Of a DNA stretch of 64,000 nucleotides, positions 16,295 through 25,703 are shown in pieces. A model generated the notes under the pieces. That model saw only the letters and a program-made list of their open reading frames with translations. It was not told where the DNA came from and searched no databases. Location of the stretch: assembly GCA_014804005.1 (NCBI GenBank), contig JAAVAP010000014.1, forward strand, positions 134,296 to 198,295, given 5' to 3'. Each line of letters starts with the position of its first letter. Position 1 is the first letter of the stretch. A program made the translations under genes and the position numbers. This stretch comes from Treponema sp. Its GTDB lineage: Bacteria; Spirochaetota; Spirochaetia; Treponematales; Treponemataceae.

Positions 16295-17398
16295 ATGAAA
16301 TTTCAATTTGACCGAAATTCAATGATCAAGGAAATTTCCATCGCGCAGGAAATTATCGCCAATAAAAGTCCGATTTCAATTCTTTCAAATATTTTGCTCG
16401 AGGCTCGGGAAAACACTCTCACGATAAAAGCTTCGGACGCGACTGTGAATTACATCACGAAAATTCCGGTGGAAATTCAAGAAGAAGGAACGACTACAAT
16501 TTATTGCGACAAATTCATGAGAATGCTTTCCACTTCGCCCGCCGGAATGATTGAATTTGATCAAAAAGACATTTTGGTTACGATTCGTCCTGTTTCAAAA
16601 AAAGTCAAATTCCAATTGAAAAGCATCGCCAGCGACAAATTCCCTGAAATTGAGGCGAGCGAAAATGTTCCTTATTTTGAAGTTCCGGCGAAAGAAATCA
16701 GGGAAATGATTGCGCAAACTTCGTTCGCTGTGAGCGACGATGGAAATCGCCATTTTATGATGGGCGTTTATTTTGAAAAGTCTGACGACAATTTGATTAT
16801 GGTCGCAACGGATGGACGCAGACTTTCTTACGAAGCAAAAAATATTGGACAAGGAATTCCTGATTTTCCGGCGGCGATTGTTCCGACGAAAATATTGGAT
16901 TGCGTTCTTAAAAATTGTAGCGACGAAGGAAACATTTCCATCGCCGTAATTGACAAAATGATTTTCTTCAAATTTGGCAATTATGAATTTTCTTCGCTTT
17001 TGTTGGAAGGAGAATTTCCAAATTATCGCCGCGTGATTCCGCAAGATTTGACGCGAAAATTCGAAGTGGAAAAATCTGACTTGGAAGAAGCCTTGAGCCG
17101 AATTGGAATTATGGTCGATAAAAATTCTTCGCGAATAATTTTCAAATTGAATCCGGGACAACTCACTTTGATTTCGCCCGAATCCGACATCGGAAACGCG
17201 GACGAAGAAATTCCGTGCCAATACGACGGCGAAGAAGTCATGCTCGCATTCAATTTCAAATATATTGAAGAACCGCTCAAAAAGACGGACGCGAAAAGAA
17301 TTGTGTTTGATTTCATTGATCCGAACAAGGCCGTGATTTTGCGCACCGAACCGAAATCGGATTATTTCCACGTCATAATGACGATGAATTTGAACTAG
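16295..17398 (+). CDS. dnaN: DNA polymerase III beta subunit (sliding clamp)
   Basis: A 367-residue clamp of normal length with three repeated processivity-fold domains. Family segments include KSPISILSNILLEA near the N-terminus, FAVSDDGNRHFMMGVYFE in the middle and the C-terminal DPNKAVILR followed by the short hydrophobic end. It encircles DNA as a dimer and tethers Pol III and repair enzymes. AGGAG lies 8 nt before the ATG. It follows the candidate oriC; recF is not next to it, unlike the common dnaA-dnaN-recF order. Confidence 0.96.
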   Translation: MKFQFDRNSMIKEISIAQEIIANKSPISILSNILLEARENTLTIKASDATVNYITKIPVEIQEEGTTTIYCDKFMRMLSTSPAGMIEFDQKDILVTIRPVSKKVKFQLKSIASDKFPEIEASENVPYFEVPAKEIREMIAQTSFAVSDDGNRHFMMGVYFEKSDDNLIMVATDGRRLSYEAKNIGQGIPDFPAAIVPTKILDCVLKNCSDEGNISIAVIDKMIFFKFGNYEFSSLLLEGEFPNYRRVIPQDLTRKFEVEKSDLEEALSRIGIMVDKNSSRIIFKLNPGQLTLISPESDIGNADEEIPCQYDGEEVMLAFNFKYIEEPLKKTDAKRIVFDFIDPNKAVILRTEPKSDYFHVIMTMNLN

Positions 17399-17442
17399 AA
17401 AAATTTTCCGAATTAGGTAAAATTTAAACAAGGAAAATTTTT

Positions 17443-18330
17443 ATGAAAGGAATTATTCTTGCTGGCGGATCTGGCACAAGACTTTATCCTCTTACGAAAG
17501 TGACATCAAAACAACTTTTGCCTGTTTATGACAAGCCAATGATTTTTTATCCGCTGTCAACTTTGATGCTCGCGGGCATACGGAATATTCTCATAATTTC
17601 CACTCCGGCGGATCTTCCCAATTTTGAAAAATTGCTCGGCGATGGCTCGCAATATGGAATAAATTTGAGTTACAAAATTCAGCCGAGTCCCGATGGGCTT
17701 GCGCAGGCGTTTATACTCGGCGAAGATTTCATTGGCGATGATGCTTGCGCAATGGTTCTTGGTGACAATATTTTTTATGGCAACGGATTCGGAACGATTC
17801 TTCGCAATGCCAAAAAAAATGCGGAAGAAAACAATCGCGCGACGATTTTCGGCTATTATGTGCCCGACCCGGAACGTTTCGGTGTTGTCGATTTTGATGA
17901 AAACGGCAAGGTACTTTCCATCGAGGAAAAACCTTCTGCTCCAAAAAGCAATTATGCCGTAACAGGCTTGTACTTTTATCCTGCGGGCGTGAGCAAAAAG
18001 GCGAATCAAGTAAAACCTTCTGCTCGCGGAGAATTGGAAATCACCACATTGAATGAAATGTATCTTGACGAAAGTTTGCTTGATGTTCGGATTTTCGGGC
18101 GCGGTTTCGCGTGGCTTGACACGGGAACGATGGACAGCCTTCTTGATGCTTCGAATTTTGTCCAAATGGTGCAAAACCGTCAAGGCATCGAAATTTCGGC
18201 TCCCGAGGAAGTCGCGTTCATCAATCAATGGATTGACAAGGAAGAACTTTTAAAGTCCGCCGAAAATTACGGCAAGTCTCCGTATGGAGCGCATCTCAAA
18301 TCCGTGGCGGAAGGAAAAGTGAAATATTGA
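17443..18330 (+). CDS. rfbA: Glucose-1-phosphate thymidylyltransferase
   Basis: A 295-residue RmlA, making dTDP-glucose from dTTP and glucose 1-phosphate; first step of dTDP-L-rhamnose synthesis. The N-terminal [20 protein letters not shown] motif binds the nucleotide, and [13 protein letters not shown] and [14 protein letters not shown] are family blocks. Length matches the typical ~290. It opens a four-gene cluster rfbA-B-D-C in the same direction. The product supplies cell-surface rhamnose and, in this organism, also the donor for EarP. Confidence 0.95.
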   Translation: MKGIILAGGSGTRLYPLTKVTSKQLLPVYDKPMIFYPLSTLMLAGIRNILIISTPADLPNFEKLLGDGSQYGINLSYKIQPSPDGLAQAFILGEDFIGDDACAMVLGDNIFYGNGFGTILRNAKKNAEENNRATIFGYYVPDPERFGVVDFDENGKVLSIEEKPSAPKSNYAVTGLYFYPAGVSKKANQVKPSARGELEITTLNEMYLDESLLDVRIFGRGFAWLDTGTMDSLLDASNFVQMVQNRQGIEISAPEEVAFINQWIDKEELLKSAENYGKSPYGAHLKSVAEGKVKY

Positions 18331-18415
18331 AAATGTAAATTAAATAATGCTGCGAGATTTTATTTCGTGGTTGGCTTTTGTGGATTCATTGCTGAAAAAA
18401 TATGGAGAAATTATA

Positions 18416-19444
18416 ATGACTATTTTTGTGACAGGCGGCGCGGGTTTTATCGGCGCGAATTTTGTATTCCACATGCTCAAAACTTATCCTGACTACAGAA
18501 TTGTTTGTTTGGACAAGCTCACTTATGCGGGCAACCTTTCGACGCTCGCGCCTGTGATGGAAAATACGAATTTCCGTTTTGTCAAAATTGATATTTGCGA
18601 CAGAGAATCCATTTACAAACTTTTTGAAGAAGAAAAGCCCGACATCGTCGTGAACTTTGCGGCGGAATCCCACGTTGACCGTTCGATTGAAGACCCTGAA
18701 ATTTTTCTCCGAACGAATATTCTCGGCACGCAAGTTCTCATGGACGCTTGCCGCAAATACGGAATCCAACGTTATCATCAGGTTTCAACCGATGAAGTTT
18801 ACGGCGACCTTCCGCTTGACAGACCCGATTTGTTTTTCACGGAAACAACTCCAATCCATACGAGCAGCCCCTACAGTTCGTCAAAGGCCGGCGCGGATTT
18901 GCTCGTTATGGCTTACCACAGAACTTACGGTTTGCCTGTAACAATTTCAAGATGTTCAAACAATTACGGCCCGTATCATTTTCCCGAAAAGCTCATTCCG
19001 CTGATGATTGCGAACGCGCTCGCGGACAAACCCCTGCCAGTTTACGGCGAGGGATTGAACGTGCGTGACTGGCTTTATGTCGAAGATCATTGCCGCGCAA
19101 TCGACCTGATTATTCACAAGGGCAGAGTCGGCGAAGTTTACAACGTGGGCGGCCACAATGAAATGAAAAACATCGACATCGTGAAACTAGTTTGCAAAGA
19201 ACTCGGCAAGCCCGAGTCGCTCATAACCCACGTTGCAGACAGAAAAGGGCACGACATGCGCTATGCAATCGACCCGACGAAAATTCACGAGGAACTTGGC
19301 TGGCTGCCTGAAACGAAATTCGCGGATGGAATCAAAAAAACAATCCAGTGGTATCTCGACAACAAGGAGTGGTGGGAAACTATTATTTCGGGAGAATATC
19401 AAAATTATTACGAAAAAATGTACGGCAATCGTGCCGAGGTGTGA
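18416..19444 (+). CDS. rfbB: dTDP-glucose 4,6-dehydratase
   Basis: A 342-residue RmlB of the extended short-chain dehydrogenase family. It has the NAD-binding GGAGFIGANF at the N-terminus, the STDEVYGDL segment with catalytic Asp/Glu, and the catalytic YSSSKAGAD (YxxxK). It converts dTDP-glucose to dTDP-4-keto-6-deoxyglucose. The start at 18416 follows GGAG by 9 nt; an in-frame codon at 18347 would add 23 residues before the Rossmann strand, which is not family-like. rfbD begins 1 nt after the stop. Confidence 0.95.
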   Translation: MTIFVTGGAGFIGANFVFHMLKTYPDYRIVCLDKLTYAGNLSTLAPVMENTNFRFVKIDICDRESIYKLFEEEKPDIVVNFAAESHVDRSIEDPEIFLRTNILGTQVLMDACRKYGIQRYHQVSTDEVYGDLPLDRPDLFFTETTPIHTSSPYSSSKAGADLLVMAYHRTYGLPVTISRCSNNYGPYHFPEKLIPLMIANALADKPLPVYGEGLNVRDWLYVEDHCRAIDLIIHKGRVGEVYNVGGHNEMKNIDIVKLVCKELGKPESLITHVADRKGHDMRYAIDPTKIHEELGWLPETKFADGIKKTIQWYLDNKEWWETIISGEYQNYYEKMYGNRAEV

Positions 19445-19445
19445 G

Positions 19446-20345
19446 ATGAAGGCATTTGTAACGGGAGTTGGCGGACAACTTGGACATGATGTTATGGATG
19501 AACTCGCAAAACGCGGATATGAGGCAATCGGCAGCGATGTAATTGCATCTGCTGATTCAAAATATCCATATATTCAACTTGATATTACAGATTCAAATTC
19601 AGTCGAAAAAGTCATCTCCAAAGCGGCTTCTGATGTGGTGATTCATTGCGCGGCATGGACAGCCGTTGACGCCGCCGAAGACGAAGAAAATATTCCGAAA
19701 GTTCGTGCAATCAACGTTGACGGAACTCAAAACATTGCGAATGTTTGCAAAAAACTCGATTGCAAAATGATATATATTTCCACCGATTACGTTTTCAATG
19801 GTAAAGGTGTTGAGCCATGGAAGCCCGATTGCAAGGACTATGCGCCGCTTTGCGTATACGGACAGACAAAACTTGATGGAGAACTTGCAGTTGCAAATAC
19901 ACTTGATAAATATTTCATTGTTCGCATTGCATGGGTTTTTGGATTGAACGGAAAAAACTTTGTCAAGACAATGTTGAATGTCGGAAAAACTCATGATAAA
20001 GTGCGCGTGGTTTCCGACCAAATCGGCACACCTACATATACATTCGACCTTGCGAAGTTGCTTGTCGATATGGCTGAATCAGAAAAATACGGCTACTATC
20101 ATGCGACCAATGAAGGCGGCTACATTTCATGGTACGACTTCACCTGCGAAATCTACAAGCAGGCGGAACTTTCCACGAAAGTAATTCCTGTTACCACTGC
20201 TGAATACGGACTTTCCAAAGCGGCACGTCCATTCAATTCACGTTTGGATAAATCAAAACTTGCGGAAAACGGATTCAAACCCCTCCCAACATGGCAGGAT
20301 GCGCTTTCAAGGTATTTAAAGGAGATTCAACAATGGGACAAATAA
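19446..20345 (+). CDS. rfbD: dTDP-4-dehydrorhamnose reductase
   Basis: A 299-residue RmlD performing the last step, NADPH-dependent reduction to dTDP-L-rhamnose. It has the N-terminal TGVGGQLGHDV nucleotide-binding motif, ISTDYVFNGKG and YGQTKLDGE (catalytic YxxxK). The chosen ATG is one base after the rfbB stop; longer in-frame extensions into rfbB lack homology. Its 3' end overlaps rfbC by 13 nt, so the two are translationally coupled. Confidence 0.95.
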   Translation: MKAFVTGVGGQLGHDVMDELAKRGYEAIGSDVIASADSKYPYIQLDITDSNSVEKVISKAASDVVIHCAAWTAVDAAEDEENIPKVRAINVDGTQNIANVCKKLDCKMIYISTDYVFNGKGVEPWKPDCKDYAPLCVYGQTKLDGELAVANTLDKYFIVRIAWVFGLNGKNFVKTMLNVGKTHDKVRVVSDQIGTPTYTFDLAKLLVDMAESEKYGYYHATNEGGYISWYDFTCEIYKQAELSTKVIPVTTAEYGLSKAARPFNSRLDKSKLAENGFKPLPTWQDALSRYLKEIQQWDK

Positions 20346-20938
20346 AAGTTGAAAAAAACGTCGGCGGCATAGAAGGTCTTTGCGTGATTACGCCTGCGGT
20401 TTATGGCGACAGCCGCGGCTACTTTATGGAAACATACAATCAGCACGATATGAAAGAGGCTGGCATTGATATTACATTCGTGCAAGACAATCAATCTTGC
20501 TCGACCAAAGGAGTTCTTCGCGGACTTCATTTTCAAAAACAATTTCCGCAGACGAAACTCGTGAGAGTCATCAAAGGCAGCGTGTTTGATGTAGCCGTGG
20601 ATTTGCGAAAAGAATCGAAAACCTATGGAAAATGGCACGGCGTTGAACTTACCGAAGAAAACAAAAAACAGTTTTTTATCCCGAAAGGCTTTGCGCATGG
20701 ATTTCTTGTTCTTTCGGATGTGGCAGAATTCTGCTACAAGTGCGACGACTTTTATCACCCAAACGATGAAGGCGGTCTTGCATGGAATGACCCAACAATC
20801 GGCATTGATTGGGGAGTCGTCGGGAATTATAATGGAACTGCCTCCGCCGAAGGATATGAGCTTAAAGACGGAACAAAACTCAATTTGAGCGAAAAAGACC
20901 AAAAGTGGCTGGGGCTGAAAGAAAACTTTAAATTTTAA
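20333..20938 (+). CDS. rfbC: dTDP-4-dehydrorhamnose 3,5-epimerase
   Basis: A 201-residue RmlC cupin. Typical motifs are YGDSRGYFMETYNQ, QDNQSCSTKGVLRGLHFQ with the catalytic His of the RGLHFQ block, and FAHGFLVLSD. It epimerises C3 and C5 of dTDP-4-keto-6-deoxyglucose. AAGGAGAT precedes the ATG, supporting the start inside the rfbD end. It completes the four enzymes needed for dTDP-L-rhamnose. No glycosyltransferase or polymerase gene follows, so the cluster is a pure donor-synthesis unit. Confidence 0.95.
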   Translation: MGQIKVEKNVGGIEGLCVITPAVYGDSRGYFMETYNQHDMKEAGIDITFVQDNQSCSTKGVLRGLHFQKQFPQTKLVRVIKGSVFDVAVDLRKESKTYGKWHGVELTEENKKQFFIPKGFAHGFLVLSDVAEFCYKCDDFYHPNDEGGLAWNDPTIGIDWGVVGNYNGTASAEGYELKDGTKLNLSEKDQKWLGLKENFKF

Positions 20939-20996
20939 TTTGGAAAATTCATCGCATCAAAATCTGCGCATTTTTTCCCAAGCCGTCTTTTCTCAA

Positions 20997-21025
20997 TTGA
21001 CGCAAATGCGTTTTTCGGCTAGAAT
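20997..21025 (+). promoter_or_regulatory. Promoter of the nfnAB-methyltransferase operon
   Basis: TTGACG (20997-21002), a 17-nt spacer and TAGAAT (21020-21025). It separates this operon from the rfb cluster; GAGGTGG precedes the nfnA ATG at 21065. Confidence 0.55.
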
Positions 21026-21064
21026 TATATCGTCATATTTATTTCAAAAAATAGAGGTGGAAAT

Positions 21065-21901
21065 ATGAACAAGATTTTAGAAAAACGCCAGCTTTCCGAA
21101 GCTGTGTTTCTGCTGAAATTCCACGCGCCCGACATCGCGAGGAATCGCAAAGCCGGACAGTTTTTGATTGTGCAGGTGGATCAGGATTTGGGCGAACGCA
21201 TTCCTCTCACGATTGCCGACGCGAACGCGGAAGAAGGCTGGGTCGCCATCGCGTTCCAGCCAGTCGGCGCGTCCACCTACAAGCTTTCGCAGCTGAAAGA
21301 AGGCGACTATTTGGGCGGCGTTCTCGGCCCGCTCGGAGTTCCCAGCGAAATTAAAAAATTCGACGCGCCCGTGGTTTGTGTGGGCGGCGGATTCGGCACG
21401 GCTCCGCTTTATCCGATCGTTCAGGCTTTGAAAGAAGTCGGCAACAAAGTGATTTTGATTGAAGGCGCGCGCACGAAGGATTTGCTGATTTTCGTGGACG
21501 AAATGAAAGCCGTTTGCGACGAAGTTATCATCACCACGGACGACGGCAGCGCGGGCGAAAAAGGCGTCACCACGATTCCGCTCGAACGGCTTTGTCAAAG
21601 CGAAGTTCCGCCAGCGCAAGTCATCGCCATTGGCCCTCCAATTATGATGAAATTCTGCTGCCAATGCACGGCGAAATACAATGTTCCGACGGTCGTTTCG
21701 CTCAACACGATTATGATTGACGGAACTGGAATGTGCGGCGGCTGCCGAGTGAACGTGGGCGGCAAGACGAAATTCGTTTGCGTGGACGGTCCGGATTTTG
21801 ACGGCCACCAAGTGGATTGGGACAATATGATGATGCGAATGAAGGCTTTCAAGCCGCAGGAAACGGAAGCGTTCCACAAATGCAAAATCGGAATCAATTA
21901 G
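21065..21901 (+). CDS. nfnA: NADH-dependent ferredoxin:NADP+ oxidoreductase small subunit (NfnA/SudB type)
   Basis: A 278-residue flavoprotein of the ferredoxin-NADP reductase family. The N-terminal half has the FAD-binding RKAGQFLIVQV and RIPLTIAD motifs; the middle has the NAD(P)-binding VCVGGGFGTAPLYPI. The C-terminus has CGGCRVN with nearby cysteines, which holds a [2Fe-2S] cluster in the Nfn enzyme. With NfnB it forms a cytoplasmic electron-bifurcating transhydrogenase linking NADPH, NADH and ferredoxin; the same pair has also been called sulfide dehydrogenase. nfnB starts 19 nt downstream. Confidence 0.88.
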   Translation: MNKILEKRQLSEAVFLLKFHAPDIARNRKAGQFLIVQVDQDLGERIPLTIADANAEEGWVAIAFQPVGASTYKLSQLKEGDYLGGVLGPLGVPSEIKKFDAPVVCVGGGFGTAPLYPIVQALKEVGNKVILIEGARTKDLLIFVDEMKAVCDEVIITTDDGSAGEKGVTTIPLERLCQSEVPPAQVIAIGPPIMMKFCCQCTAKYNVPTVVSLNTIMIDGTGMCGGCRVNVGGKTKFVCVDGPDFDGHQVDWDNMMMRMKAFKPQETEAFHKCKIGIN

Positions 21902-21920
21902 AGTAATCAAGGCGGAAATT

Positions 21921-23414
21921 ATGACAAGCGAAAAATTGGCTGAAACGGCAAAAATCGAATACGAGAAAATCAAGGATAAAATCGCGGCGGGCACGCTTTC
22001 GCCCAAAGACAGAATGGCGATTCCCGCGCAGGAAATGCCTGTGGGCGAACCGAAAACGCGCGCGCGACAAATGACGGAAGTCGCGTTGGGCTACACTAGC
22101 GAGCAGGCCATCGTCGAGGCGAACCGCTGCCTTCAATGCAAAAACCAGCCTTGCGTTTTGGGCTGCCCGGTGAACGTTCAAATTCCGAGATTCGTGGCTC
22201 AAGTCGCGCTTGGAAAATTCAAGGAAGCCGCCGACATCATCAAAGAAACGAATTTGCTTCCTGCAATTTGCGGGCGAGTTTGTCCGCAGGAAAAGCAGTG
22301 CCAAGGCGCGTGTACTGTCGGCAAGGCGAACAAATCTCCTGAACTCGCCGTGAGCATCGGGCGTTTGGAACGTTTCGTCGCCGATTACGAGCGCGCGCAA
22401 AATCTCGCTTCGCTTCCGAAAATCGCCGCCGAAACTGGAAAGCGCGTCGCCGTTATTGGATCAGGTCCTGCCGGTCTTACGGTCGCCGCCGATTGTCGCC
22501 GCGCCGGACACGATGTCACGGTTTTTGAAGTTTTGCACAAAGCTGGCGGCGTTATGGTTTATGGAATTCCCGAATTCCGTTTGCCAAAATCCATTGTCGC
22601 GGACGAAGTGGAAAATCTCAAAAAAATGGGCGTGAAATTCGAAATGAATTTCTTGGCGGGACGAACGGCTTCTCTCGAACAAATTCTTTGCGAAAAAAAA
22701 TTCGACGCGGCGTTCGTCGGAACTGGCGCAGGCTTGCCGAAATTCTTCAATATTCCAGGCGAAAATTTCATCGGAGTTTTCAGCGCGAACGAATATCTCA
22801 CCCGCGCGAATTTGATGAAAGCCTATCAAAAAGGTGTCGCCGACACTCCTTACTATGACGCAAAAACCGTCGTGGTTTGCGGAGGCGGAAACGTCGCGAT
22901 GGACGCGGCTCGAATGGCGTTGCGTTTGGGCGCGGAAAAAGTTTACGTCATTTATCGGCGCACTCGAAACGAAATGCCCGCGCGAAAAGAAGAAGTTGAT
23001 CATGCGGAAGAAGAAGGCGTGGAATTCCGATTTTTGGAAAATCCCGTCGAAATTCTCGGAAACGCCGAGGACGGAAAAGTCACGGCGATTCGCGCTTTGA
23101 AATACGAACTCGGCGAAGTTGACGCTTCGGGTCGCCGCCGCCCCGTGGAAATAAAAGGCAGCGAGCACGATATTCCTTGCGATGCTGTAATCGTGGCTTT
23201 GGGCAACAATTCAAATCCGCTCATTCCGCGAACGACTTCGCAAATCAAAACCGATAATCGCGGCCACATTATCGTGGACGAAAATCAAGCCACGAGCATG
23301 CCGCGAGTGTGGGCGGGCGGCGACATCGTTTTGGGCGCGGCTACGGTAATTCTCGCGATGGGCGAAGGCAGAAAAGCCGCCGCAAGCATCAACGAATTCC
23401 TTGCCGGAAAATGA
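21921..23414 (+). CDS. nfnB: NfnB-type transhydrogenase large subunit (glutamate synthase small-chain-like)
   Basis: A 497-residue flavoprotein annotated in many genomes as homotetrameric NADPH-dependent glutamate synthase (gltA). The N-terminal region carries two cysteine clusters for [4Fe-4S] (NRCLQCKNQPCVLGCP; CGRVCPQEKQCQGAC). FAD- and NADPH-binding Rossmann motifs follow (VAVIGSGPAGLTVAAD; VVVCGGGNVAMDAARMA). No glutamate synthase large subunit is nearby and nfnA is adjacent, so the bifurcating transhydrogenase role is preferred. A methyltransferase gene starts 12 nt after the stop. Confidence 0.88.
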   Translation: MTSEKLAETAKIEYEKIKDKIAAGTLSPKDRMAIPAQEMPVGEPKTRARQMTEVALGYTSEQAIVEANRCLQCKNQPCVLGCPVNVQIPRFVAQVALGKFKEAADIIKETNLLPAICGRVCPQEKQCQGACTVGKANKSPELAVSIGRLERFVADYERAQNLASLPKIAAETGKRVAVIGSGPAGLTVAADCRRAGHDVTVFEVLHKAGGVMVYGIPEFRLPKSIVADEVENLKKMGVKFEMNFLAGRTASLEQILCEKKFDAAFVGTGAGLPKFFNIPGENFIGVFSANEYLTRANLMKAYQKGVADTPYYDAKTVVVCGGGNVAMDAARMALRLGAEKVYVIYRRTRNEMPARKEEVDHAEEEGVEFRFLENPVEILGNAEDGKVTAIRALKYELGEVDASGRRRPVEIKGSEHDIPCDAVIVALGNNSNPLIPRTTSQIKTDNRGHIIVDENQATSMPRVWAGGDIVLGAATVILAMGEGRKAAASINEFLAGK

Positions 23415-23426
23415 CAAATCGAAATT

Positions 23427-24152
23427 ATGGATACGATAAAAAATTTAATTGAGTATTACGATGAACTTTTTCCAGTCACGGACGCTCAAAAAATTTTTTT
23501 TGAAAGTTATTTTCCGCAATTTTCCCCACCCGCGAAATTCCTGAGCATTGGATGCGGCACAGGAATTTTCGAGCATCGGCTTGCGAAAAACTCGATCGAT
23601 GTTACGGCAATCGAAACAATCCGTGGACTTTTGGATTCCGCCACGCATCGCTATCGAAATCAATTGATGGCCTTGCGGTATTTCCAAATGTCCACGCTGG
23701 AAATGACAAATTTTCTTGGTGGGAATTTTTACAACATAATTTCCTGCCTAAACAGCCGAATCGTTTTCATATCTAAAAAAGAATTCTTGAAAAAATTTTT
23801 TTCGGATTGCAAAGAGTTGCTTTCGGAAAAAGGAATCGTAATTTTGGGCTTGGAGAATTTTGAAAAATTCCGCGCTGAGCCAAAGGCGATTTTGCCAACG
23901 CGAAAAAGCATCCGAATTACTTACAAAAGCCAAATCACGAAAGATGCGCAGGGCACATTTTTGGAAAGCCGACTTGAAAAAGAAAATAAAATTCTGCTGG
24001 TTTACAGACGCGTTCCGATTTATCCTTTGCAAAAAAATGAAATCGCCAAATTCGCGAAAGAAGCTGGATTTGAAAAAATCGAATTTTTTTCGGACTTCGA
24101 AAAAAATCCATTCTCCGAAAATTCAGATTATCTGCTCGCGGTGATTAGATAA
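23427..24152 (+). CDS. Class I SAM-dependent methyltransferase
   Basis: A 241-residue protein with the SAM-binding motif FLSIGCGTGIFEHRLA near residue 40 and an acidic second strand (VTAIET). A C-terminal beta region (YRRVPIYPLQKNEIAKFAKEAGFEKIEFFSDF) is typical of small-molecule methyltransferases. Substrate is unknown. It is co-transcribed with nfnAB (12-nt gap) but has no known functional tie to it. It converges with ricT. Confidence 0.78.
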   Translation: MDTIKNLIEYYDELFPVTDAQKIFFESYFPQFSPPAKFLSIGCGTGIFEHRLAKNSIDVTAIETIRGLLDSATHRYRNQLMALRYFQMSTLEMTNFLGGNFYNIISCLNSRIVFISKKEFLKKFFSDCKELLSEKGIVILGLENFEKFRAEPKAILPTRKSIRITYKSQITKDAQGTFLESRLEKENKILLVYRRVPIYPLQKNEIAKFAKEAGFEKIEFFSDFEKNPFSENSDYLLAVIR

Positions 24153-24194
24153 AAAATCGGATGCGGCAAAATAGAAATTCCCGCCGCGAGAATT

Positions 24195-25109
24195 TCAGTT
24201 TATTCGCCAGCGATTGTTTTCCTTTACGAAACGCTTTGAATTCACTTCGATGATTCGGCCGTCCTCGCCGTGAAGTTTTATCATCGAGTTGAGCGGATTG
24301 ATTTCCGCAATTCGAAAATTCGTTCCGTCGTAAAAAATTCTCGCGCCTTCTTGCGGAAGTTTTTTTCGCGCCTCGGAATAAAAATCGTACTCGTAAGAAA
24401 GGCAGCACAAAAGCCGGCCGCATTGCCCGGAAATTTTCATCGAGTTGAGGGAAAGATTTTGTTCTTTTGCCATTCGAATTGAAACTGGACGCAATTTGTC
24501 GCTGATGGCGTGGCAACAACAAGCCCTGCCGCAAATTCCCAAGCCGCCCGTTATGCGCGATTCATCGCGTACGCCAATTTGCCGCAATTCGATTCGCATT
24601 TTGAAAACGCCTACCAAATCTTTTACAAGTTCGCGAAAATCCACTCGCTGATCCGCGCTGAAAAAGAAAAGAGCCTTCGGCTCGTCAATCAAAAAATGCA
24701 CACCGACCAATTTCATATTGAGCCTGTGCGTTGCGACTTTTTCTTGAAATATTTTAAAAGCGTCTTTTTCCTTTTCCCTGAAATTTTCGGCTTTTTGCAA
24801 ATCTGCGGAAGTGGCCTTGCGTTCGATTTGAACGATGTCGTCTTTTTTTATGCCGACCGGGCTTTTCGCTTTTCCTAAAACGCGCGCCAAATCTTTGCCG
24901 TAACGCGTGGGCACGATGACATTTTCGCCGCTCTCCAACTTGAATCCGCCGGGAGTTGCGAATACGCCTTCGCAGGAATAATCCAGCTTGAGCGCGTAAA
25001 GCGGCTCGTCGAAAACAAATTTTTCGCCCGAAATTTCTGCGCCCGAATCTTCTTCTAAAGCCGCGAGATCTTCATCTTGTTCTATGTCTTTTTCAAAAAT
25101 GTCACTCAT
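24195..25109 (-). CDS. ricT: PSP1-domain protein RicT (YaaT)
   Basis: A 304-residue PSP1 family protein. The conserved cysteine-rich core ITGGLGICGRACCCHAI and SGQCGRLLCCLSYEYDFY (about residues 185-245) ligates Fe-S clusters in Bacillus RicT, part of the RicAFT complex that promotes RNase Y-dependent RNA maturation. The first ~30 residues are an acidic extension absent from Bacillus. It is the last gene of a leftward cluster with YaaR; in Bacillus yaaR and yaaT are also near neighbours, which supports the assignment. Confidence 0.87.
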   Translation of the reverse strand: MSDIFEKDIEQDEDLAALEEDSGAEISGEKFVFDEPLYALKLDYSCEGVFATPGGFKLESGENVIVPTRYGKDLARVLGKAKSPVGIKKDDIVQIERKATSADLQKAENFREKEKDAFKIFQEKVATHRLNMKLVGVHFLIDEPKALFFFSADQRVDFRELVKDLVGVFKMRIELRQIGVRDESRITGGLGICGRACCCHAISDKLRPVSIRMAKEQNLSLNSMKISGQCGRLLCCLSYEYDFYSEARKKLPQEGARIFYDGTNFRIAEINPLNSMIKLHGEDGRIIEVNSKRFVKENNRWRIN

Positions 25110-25166
25110 AATTTTCCTGAATGAATCTGCTCAATTTTGAGCGGCTTCATTTTTTATATTTTACTT

Positions 25167-25703
25167 TTAAACCGCGCTTAAATCAATAACTAAACCGTTT
25201 ATTTCGTGAATTTTTTCGAGCAATTTGAATTTATCCAAATGATTGTACCAAATGTCGTAGGCGAGGCGATCTAATTTTTGATTTATCGCCTGAATCAAAA
25301 CCAAAGGCTCGCGTTTTTTTCCTCGACGAAATCCTGGTCGCTTGTGTTCTTCCAAAGTGTAATTGTTCTTTTCAATGTAGCGGACGAATTGCCCCACCGC
25401 CTTTTTGTATTTTTCAAAACTTTCGCCGCTTCCGAATTTGCTGAGTTCGTCGCCCGCAATGTCGAGCTGGTCTTTCAAAAAAACGATTGCTTCTTCCTGG
25501 CTCATTCCCGCGATTTCCGCCGGAAGCCCCGCCGCCGTCAAAGAATTTTGTTCCAGATTTTTTTGAACGAGCGAAGAAAAAAGCGGCTTTTTTACGCCCT
25601 GCTCTTTTTCCTTGCGCCGCGCCGCATCGGAAGCGATTTGGCTTTGCACGGTCTGCGTTGCGTTGTGATAAAATCCATTTGAAGTAGTGTCGATTGAATT
25701 CAT
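25167..25703 (-). CDS. YaaR family protein (DUF327)
   Basis: A 178-residue helical protein of the YaaR/DUF327 family, recognised by the C-terminal block FVRYIEKNNYTLEEHKRPGF through LVLIQAINQKLDRLAYDIW. Function is unknown. The ATG at 25703 overlaps the bactofilin stop as ATGA, showing translational coupling, and is preferred over upstream in-frame codons inside bactofilin. Being between bactofilin and ricT suggests a cell-envelope or RNA-decay link, which is only inference. Confidence 0.82.
   Translation of the reverse strand: MNSIDTTSNGFYHNATQTVQSQIASDAARRKEKEQGVKKPLFSSLVQKNLEQNSLTAAGLPAEIAGMSQEEAIVFLKDQLDIAGDELSKFGSGESFEKYKKAVGQFVRYIEKNNYTLEEHKRPGFRRGKKREPLVLIQAINQKLDRLAYDIWYNHLDKFKLLEKIHEINGLVIDLSAV

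Noticed and set aside
21921..23414. True glutamate synthase small subunit
   Set aside because: No large subunit is nearby and the adjacent NfnA partner favours the transhydrogenase.
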